A stretch of DNA of 8,435 nucleotides from Chitinophagaceae bacterium (GTDB lineage Bacteria; Bacteroidota; Bacteroidia; Chitinophagales; Chitinophagaceae): the NCBI GenBank assembly GCA_014379785.1, contig JACMLD010000503.1, positions 1 through 8,435 on the forward strand. Reading direction: 5' to 3'. Position numbers and translations under genes: made by a program. The stretch's first letter is position 1; every line of letters begins with the position of its first letter. Under the pieces are notes generated by a model, which was given only the letters and a program-made list of their open reading frames with translations, searched no databases and was not told the origin of the DNA. This document shows, in pieces, positions 6,019 through 8,435 of the stretch.

Positions 6019-7353
6019 CCGGCTCAATGGCATATCGATGATAAATGATGTCCCCTTGCCCAGGGTACTGTCTACACGGATCTTGCCACCATGCGCATCC
6101 ACCATGGTTTTTACATAACTCAGGCCGAGACCGAAGCCCTTTACATTGTGTAGATTGCCTGTATGTGCGCGGTAGAATTTTTCGAAGATTCGCTTCTGTG
6201 TTTCCTTGCCCATACCGATGCCGTTGTCATCGATTCGTATGGTAATATATTTCGCTGAACTGAGCGTAGAGACTTTGATAACAAGATTTTCCCCGGAATA
6301 TTTTATGGCATTGTCGACCAGGTTTGACAGCAGATTTGCAAAGTGTACTTCATCCACCTCTACTATATCTTTTTTGGCCTGCAGATTTACTTCGGCCCTC
6401 GCCACCTTTTCATTGAGCTGCAGATTGAAGTTCTCCATCACCCCAGACAATACATCATGGACATGCACAGGTTTTTTATTGAGTTGTATTTCCTGCCGCT
6501 CCATCAACGCAGCCTGAAGAATGGTTTCAACCTGTTTATTCATCCTCTTATTTTCTTCTTTGATTACACCGCTGAAATAATCCATCTTCCCTTTGTCCTG
6601 CAAAACTTTTTCATTTCGAAGTGCATCGACCGCCAGAGATATTGTCGCCAGGGGAGTCTTAAACTCATGGGTCATATTATTGATAAAATCATTTTTTATC
6701 TCGCTCAGTTTTTTCTGCCTGAGCAGTGCACTCAGCGTCACATAAAATGCGGTGAGCAATATTAATGTAAAAAGAATTGCACCACCGATCATCCACCTCA
6801 GCTGCGAAAAAACTATTTTCTTCACGTTTGGAACCACCAGCATCATGCGCTCTTCGGGCACAAGGCTTTCATAATCGCTGCCGGCAGGCACCTGTAAAAA
6901 ATAGACAAAGTTCCGGTTGGCGCTGGTGTCTTCCAGTTCCTTCAAAAAATTTTTGGATTTGAGTTCATAAGGGTACAGTCCCACGCTCGATGTAATGGCA
7001 AACTCAAATTTTGTATCCTTTATCCCGTTCAAATCAAAAGCCTTTCTCAGTTTTTCTTCGATTTCAAATACGGTATAATTTTTTGCAATGGTAGACGGAC
7101 GCATCAGTTCATTGAGCAACTGATCGCTCGGAAGCATCAGTCCCGGTTTGAATTTTGGATTTTTGAGATTTGGAAGCGCCCCTTTTTGGGCCATCAGATC
7201 ATCTCCTACCTGCTGCATGGATGTGATGACTTTATTGGCCAGTTGATCTTCCTTAATTGTCAGCATCGATTGAATCCACTGTACCTGGATGATAATGATA
7301 CCGATCAGCGAAGCAGATATAAGGAGAATGATAATGGGTAAAATTCGCTTCAT
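6001..7353 (-). CDS. Two-transmembrane sensor histidine kinase, no response regulator in view
   Basis: Inner-membrane sensor kinase of a two-component system; 450 residues, signal unknown. The first membrane segment (about 4-24) is followed by a periplasmic sensor region (about 26-185) with no recognised domain, then a second membrane segment (about 188-209). The cytoplasmic core is complete: H-box NNMTHEFKTPLATISL (225-240, phospho-accepting His229), N-box NLLSNLVDNAIKYS (340-353, Asn348), G1 DNGIGM (376-381), F-box FEKFYR (390-395), G2 GFGLGL (406-411) and G3 GKGTSFII (432-439). No HAMP domain is obvious; the H-box follows the second membrane segment by only about 16 residues. It resembles the RprX-type kinases of Bacteroidota, which normally sit beside an OmpR-type regulator. 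Here the upstream neighbour is divergent yqgE and the downstream neighbour is convergent queA, so the partner must be elsewhere. The ATG at 7353 has no clear Shine-Dalgarno. Confidence 0.93.
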   Translation of the reverse strand: MKRILPIIILLISASLIGIIIIQVQWIQSMLTIKEDQLANKVITSMQQVGDDLMAQKGALPNLKNPKFKPGLMLPSDQLLNELMRPSTIAKNYTVFEIEEKLRKAFDLNGIKDTKFEFAITSSVGLYPYELKSKNFLKELEDTSANRNFVYFLQVPAGSDYESLVPEERMMLVVPNVKKIVFSQLRWMIGGAILFTLILLTAFYVTLSALLRQKKLSEIKNDFINNMTHEFKTPLATISLAVDALRNEKVLQDKGKMDYFSGVIKEENKRMNKQVETILQAALMERQEIQLNKKPVHVHDVLSGVMENFNLQLNEKVARAEVNLQAKKDIVEVDEVHFANLLSNLVDNAIKYSGENLVIKVSTLSSAKYITIRIDDNGIGMGKETQKRIFEKFYRAHTGNLHNVKGFGLGLSYVKTMVDAHGGKIRVDSTLGKGTSFIIDMPLSRQAVIA

Positions 7354-7358
7354 TCGTA

Positions 7359-7366
7359 CAAAAATA
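7359..7366 (-). promoter_or_regulatory. Possible -7 promoter element for the histidine kinase gene
   Basis: On the minus strand TATTTTTG matches the Bacteroidota primary-sigma -7 element TAnnTTTG exactly. It ends only five bases before the ATG at 7353, so a promoter here would give a leaderless or nearly leaderless transcript. No TTTG is found at the expected -33 spacing, and the match may be chance. The 149-base divergent gap 7354-7502 otherwise shows only an 8-bp palindrome CCGGCCGG (7374-7381) and an AT-rich part near yqgE. Confidence 0.25.
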
Positions 7367-7466
7367 GTTTAGCCCGGCCGGTTTGGTTGCCTGTGGTTGA
7401 CAGGAATGGTTATTTTAACGAAGGTTTTACAGTAGAATGCAGGGAACGGAGGAATTGCAATAAAGA

Positions 7467-7497
7467 TTTTAATATGTCAAGATAATAACTAATTTAG
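7467..7497 (+). promoter_or_regulatory. Possible promoter of the yqgE-family gene
   Basis: TAATTTAG (7490-7497) matches the Bacteroidota -7 element TAnnTTTG with one mismatch. TTTT (7467-7470) lies 19 bases upstream, where a TTTG -33 element is expected. The implied start of transcription falls within a few bases of the ATG at 7503. This is weak by sequence and is supported mainly by position. Confidence 0.25.
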
Positions 7498-7502
7498 AAC
7501 AA

Positions 7503-8054
7503 ATGATAGATCCTGGTCCAGGTATATTACTTATCGCTGATCCATTTCTGAAAGATCCCAATTTTATGCGGACCGTAATCTTTTTGTGTGAGCACCAGGA
7601 AGAAGGCACATTTGGGTTCGTGTTAAACCGCACGTATGAACACACGCTGGATGAACTCATCACCAGTGCTGAAAATTTGAAATTGCCTGTTTATTACGGA
7701 GGACCCGTGCAGGTTGACACCATTCATTTTCTTCATCAGTATCCCGCCGAAATTCCCGGCAGCACGGCTGTAAACAATGGCGTGTATTGGGGAGGAGATT
7801 TTGAAACGGCCATCAGCCTTTTGAGATCAGGTGAAATAGACCCTTCAAAAATCAGATTCTATATCGGTTACAGTGGTTGGGGTGGCGGGCAGCTCGACGA
7901 AGAGCTCAAAGAGAAATCCTGGCTTACCGCTGAAGCAAACCGCCGGCTTGTTTTTCATAAAGAAGCCCAGGAGATATGGAAAGATGCCATAAGACTCCTG
8001 GGCGGTGACTATGAAATGTTGATCAATTTTCCAATCGACCCGCAACTGAACTGA
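7503..8054 (+). CDS. YqgE/AlgH family protein (UPF0301)
   Basis: Cytoplasmic protein of 183 residues, normal for the family (about 180-190). Its molecular function is not settled: AlgH was named as a regulator of alginate production in Pseudomonas, but no catalytic activity is established that I know of. Family blocks are clear: GILLIADPFLKDPNFMRTVIFL (7-28), EEGTFGFVLNR (33-43), YYGGPVQVDTIHFLH (64-78), IGYSGWGGGQLDEEL (121-135, the hallmark), and the C-terminal NFPIDPQLN (175-183). No signal peptide or membrane segment is visible. It is divergent from the kinase gene and abuts the convergent outer-membrane gene with no gap. The ATG at 7503 has no Shine-Dalgarno and the region before it is AT-rich, which fits Bacteroidota. 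The family call is firm; no function is assigned. Confidence 0.95.
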   Translation: MIDPGPGILLIADPFLKDPNFMRTVIFLCEHQEEGTFGFVLNRTYEHTLDELITSAENLKLPVYYGGPVQVDTIHFLHQYPAEIPGSTAVNNGVYWGGDFETAISLLRSGEIDPSKIRFYIGYSGWGGGQLDEELKEKSWLTAEANRRLVFHKEAQEIWKDAIRLLGGDYEMLINFPIDPQLN

Positions 8055-8435
8055 TTAGTTTAGCGGAAATGCCACACCCGCTCTTACAGAAACATTATCC
8101 AGCCTTTCTATTCCATCATACTTGAAAGGCATATAATTGTATCCTGCACTCAGGTTGATGGCAGCTTTTTGTGCTTTGCCAACAGGAATGCGAACACCTG
8201 CCTCTGGACTTACCGCAAATCCAAATTTCGTTTTGCTGCTGTTGCTGAACTCACCTGCAAACTGACGGTAGGCAATAAGGTTACCACCAGCACCGAGTGC
8301 CAGGTAAGGTTGAACAACTGCCTCCGGCAGAAAATTATATTTCCCTTTTGCGAGCAAGGGAACTATCTGAATGGAATAGGACACGACCGCAGAAATATCG
8401 CTTCCATCACCCGATTTGTAAACCTGCCGCGGATG
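8055..8435 (-). CDS. Probable outer-membrane beta-barrel protein, C-terminal 126 residues (5' end beyond window)
   Basis: The frame is open from the window edge to a TAA at 8057-8055, giving 126 residues with no in-frame stop upstream, so the gene starts outside the window. A GTG at 8384 is internal and should not be taken as the start. The visible part alternates hydrophobic and polar residues in strands of about ten, with Gly and aromatics at turns: SYSIQIVPLLAKGKY, VVQPYLALGAGGNLIAY, KFGFAVSPEAGVRIPV, AAINLSAGYNYMPF and the closing NVSVRAGVAFPLN. This fits a small outer-membrane beta-barrel protein of the porin-like type common in Bacteroidota. The terminal residue is Asn after VAFPL, not the terminal Phe typical of proteobacterial barrels. 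No specific function can be assigned. It converges on yqgE with no intergenic base. Confidence 0.72.
   Translation of the reverse strand, partial: HPRQVYKSGDGSDISAVVSYSIQIVPLLAKGKYNFLPEAVVQPYLALGAGGNLIAYRQFAGEFSNSSKTKFGFAVSPEAGVRIPVGKAQKAAINLSAGYNYMPFKYDGIERLDNVSVRAGVAFPLN

Noticed and set aside
7390..7404. Inverted repeat CCTGT-GGTTG-ACAGG in the kinase-yqgE gap
   Set aside because: Only five-base arms and no associated T-run or second copy; not enough to call an operator or terminator.
8055..8384. Treating the GTG at 8384 as the start of a 109-residue protein
   Set aside because: The frame continues upstream to the window edge without a stop, and a barrel protein would need a signal peptide, which is not present at 8384.

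Overview
The window looks like a chromosomal segment from a member of the Bacteroidota, probably a Chitinophagaceae-like or related sphingobacterial lineage. This rests on the family style of several proteins: a MurE carrying NITHDHLDYH, an FtsI with a C-terminal PASTA domain, a short FtsL-like protein, and a two-transmembrane histidine kinase. Most genes also lack strong Shine-Dalgarno sequences. The placement is by family resemblance only; no database search was possible.

Positions 1-4541 (minus strand) hold the front end of a division and cell-wall (dcw) cluster in the usual order mraZ, rsmH, ftsL, ftsI, murE. The genes are packed tightly: mraZ/rsmH and ftsI/murE overlap by one base (TAATG), rsmH and ftsL are separated by one base, and ftsL and ftsI by 12. 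murE runs off the left edge. Together they encode a transcriptional regulator of the cluster, a 16S rRNA methyltransferase, a divisome scaffold protein, the septal transpeptidase and a muropeptide ligase, almost certainly as one transcript read from upstream of mraZ.

Positions 4542-4797 form the only sizeable regulatory region, between divergent mraZ and a queA-family gene. It is AT-rich on the mraZ side. It holds four 10-bp-phased TG repeats that resemble a MraZ operator, a perfect 10+1+10 inverted repeat, and one perfect plus one near-perfect DnaA box. This is the most interesting non-coding part of the window.

Positions 4798-8435 hold a queA-family tRNA ribosyltransferase-isomerase (plus), a sensor histidine kinase without a response regulator in view (minus), a YqgE/AlgH-family protein (plus), and the C-terminal part of a probable outer-membrane beta-barrel protein (minus, running off the right edge). 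Both convergent pairs (queA/kinase and yqgE/barrel) abut with no intergenic base between their stop codons. I see no mobile element, CRISPR array, tRNA, rRNA or clearly new multi-gene system; this is mostly core genome, and the points worth checking are regulatory or variations on known families.
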